This document shows, one piece after another, positions 6,789 to 7,181 of a stretch of DNA of 7,181 nt. The translations under genes were made by a program, and so were the position numbers. This DNA comes from Planctomycetota bacterium (GTDB taxonomy: Bacteria; JAJVIF01; JAPKYR01): NCBI GenBank assembly GCA_030673355.1, contig DAOVJF010000129.1:1-7181 (forward strand), written 5' to 3'. The first letter of the stretch is position 1, and the number at the start of each line of letters is the position of its first letter. Below the pieces are notes generated by a model. That model ran no database searches, was not told where the DNA came from, and was given only the letters and a program-made list of their open reading frames with translations.

Positions 6789-6796
6789 GGGAGGAG
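6789..6796 (+). promoter_or_regulatory. Strong Shine-Dalgarno of the crotonase gene
   Basis: GGGAGGAG lies 6 nt before the ATG at 6803, the best ribosome binding site in the operon. Its first bases can pair with TCCCT at 6774-6778 (5-bp stem 6774-6778/6788-6792), which might partly mask it. Confidence 0.7.
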
Positions 6797-6802
6797 AGAC
6801 AA

Positions 6803-7181
6803 ATGACACCAAGAGAACCAATGCAGTATCCAAAACCGAAACGAAAGGCGGACGGGCTTTTTGAGCATAAGGACGCCGGAGAATTTGATTTCACATTTAT
6901 CAAGTATGAAAAGAAGGATGGTATTGCGAAAGTCACAATCAACCGTCCGGAGGTTTACAACTCCTATAACCTGAAGACACTCCAGGAGATGACGGTAGCC
7001 TTCGACGATGTTGCGAGTGATGATCGAGTTGGGGTGATTGTACTGCGCGGTGTGGGGGATGTCGCGTTCTGTACAGGCGGGGACGTGAAAGAATATGCCG
7101 ACCAATGTGTGCTGGGGAAATCACAGGACATGTGGCATTGGATGAACTGCTTTGTCCGAGCGCATGACGCGCTTCGCAACA
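6803..7181 (+). CDS. Crotonase-family protein (BamA/Oah-, BadI- or MenB-like), partial at window end
   Basis: Only the first 126 residues are visible. The crotonase core begins near residue 30 (FTFIKYEKKDGIAKVTINRPE). It carries the substrate-binding segment AFCTGGDVKEYA (88-99), which holds the first oxyanion-hole position of CoA-ester hydratases and hydrolases. The FCTGG form, rather than the common FSAGAD of fatty-acid enoyl-CoA hydratases, the YNSY at 52-55 and the KEYA ending recall the ring-hydrolase branch: 6-oxocyclohexene-carbonyl-CoA hydrolase (BamA/Oah), with BadI and MenB also close. This is from memory of those families. An N-terminal extension of about 30 charged residues precedes the core. 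The second oxyanion Gly motif and the catalytic residues lie beyond the window. It is 75 nt after the dehydrogenase and probably in the same operon. A general enoyl-CoA hydratase cannot be excluded. Confidence 0.85.
   Translation, partial: MTPREPMQYPKPKRKADGLFEHKDAGEFDFTFIKYEKKDGIAKVTINRPEVYNSYNLKTLQEMTVAFDDVASDDRVGVIVLRGVGDVAFCTGGDVKEYADQCVLGKSQDMWHWMNCFVRAHDALRN

Overview
The window looks like chromosomal DNA of an anaerobic, probably Gram-negative bacterium of moderate G+C. The evidence is a tungsten/molybdenum-pterin aldehyde oxidoreductase with a multi-[4Fe-4S] partner, a lipoprotein-type secreted protease, E. coli-like sigma70 promoters and the standard genetic code (TGG for Trp, TGA as a stop). 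The exact phylum cannot be told from this sequence. No rRNA, tRNA, CRISPR array or transposase is visible.

Left part (1-1723, minus strand): one gene for a lipoprotein subtilisin-family (S8) protease. It has an I9-type propeptide, a complete Asp/His/Ser triad, a ten-proline linker and a C-terminal carboxypeptidase-regulatory-like beta domain. It has its own promoter (TTGACA-17-TAGTAT) and Shine-Dalgarno. Downstream lie five 18-bp tandem repeats that begin at its stop codon, followed by a good intrinsic terminator and a separate AT-rich inverted repeat at the window edge.

Middle (1637-2018): a 382-bp divergent intergenic region with two near-consensus sigma70 promoters facing opposite ways, a pair of direct repeats spaced 21 bp apart, and a leader of about 120 nt for the rightward operon.

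Right part (2019-7181, plus strand): a compact five-gene operon. It encodes an FAD/NAD(P)-linked oxidoreductase, the large pterin subunit of the aldehyde:ferredoxin oxidoreductase (AOR) family, a 16-cysteine four-[4Fe-4S] electron-transfer subunit, a ketopantoate-reductase-fold dehydrogenase, and the first 126 residues of a crotonase. The crotonase resembles ring-opening hydrolases/lyases (BamA/Oah, BadI, MenB group) and runs off the window. The first three match, in reversed order, the subunits of the NAD-linked three-subunit AOR known from Aromatoleum (AorC, AorB, AorA). Electrons would flow from aldehyde to W/Mo-pterin, then through [4Fe-4S] clusters to FAD and NAD+. The two extra genes suggest the complex belongs to a dedicated catabolic route, possibly for a cyclic or aromatic carboxylic acid or aldehyde processed as CoA esters. 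That pathway assignment is inference and is the most interesting question raised here.
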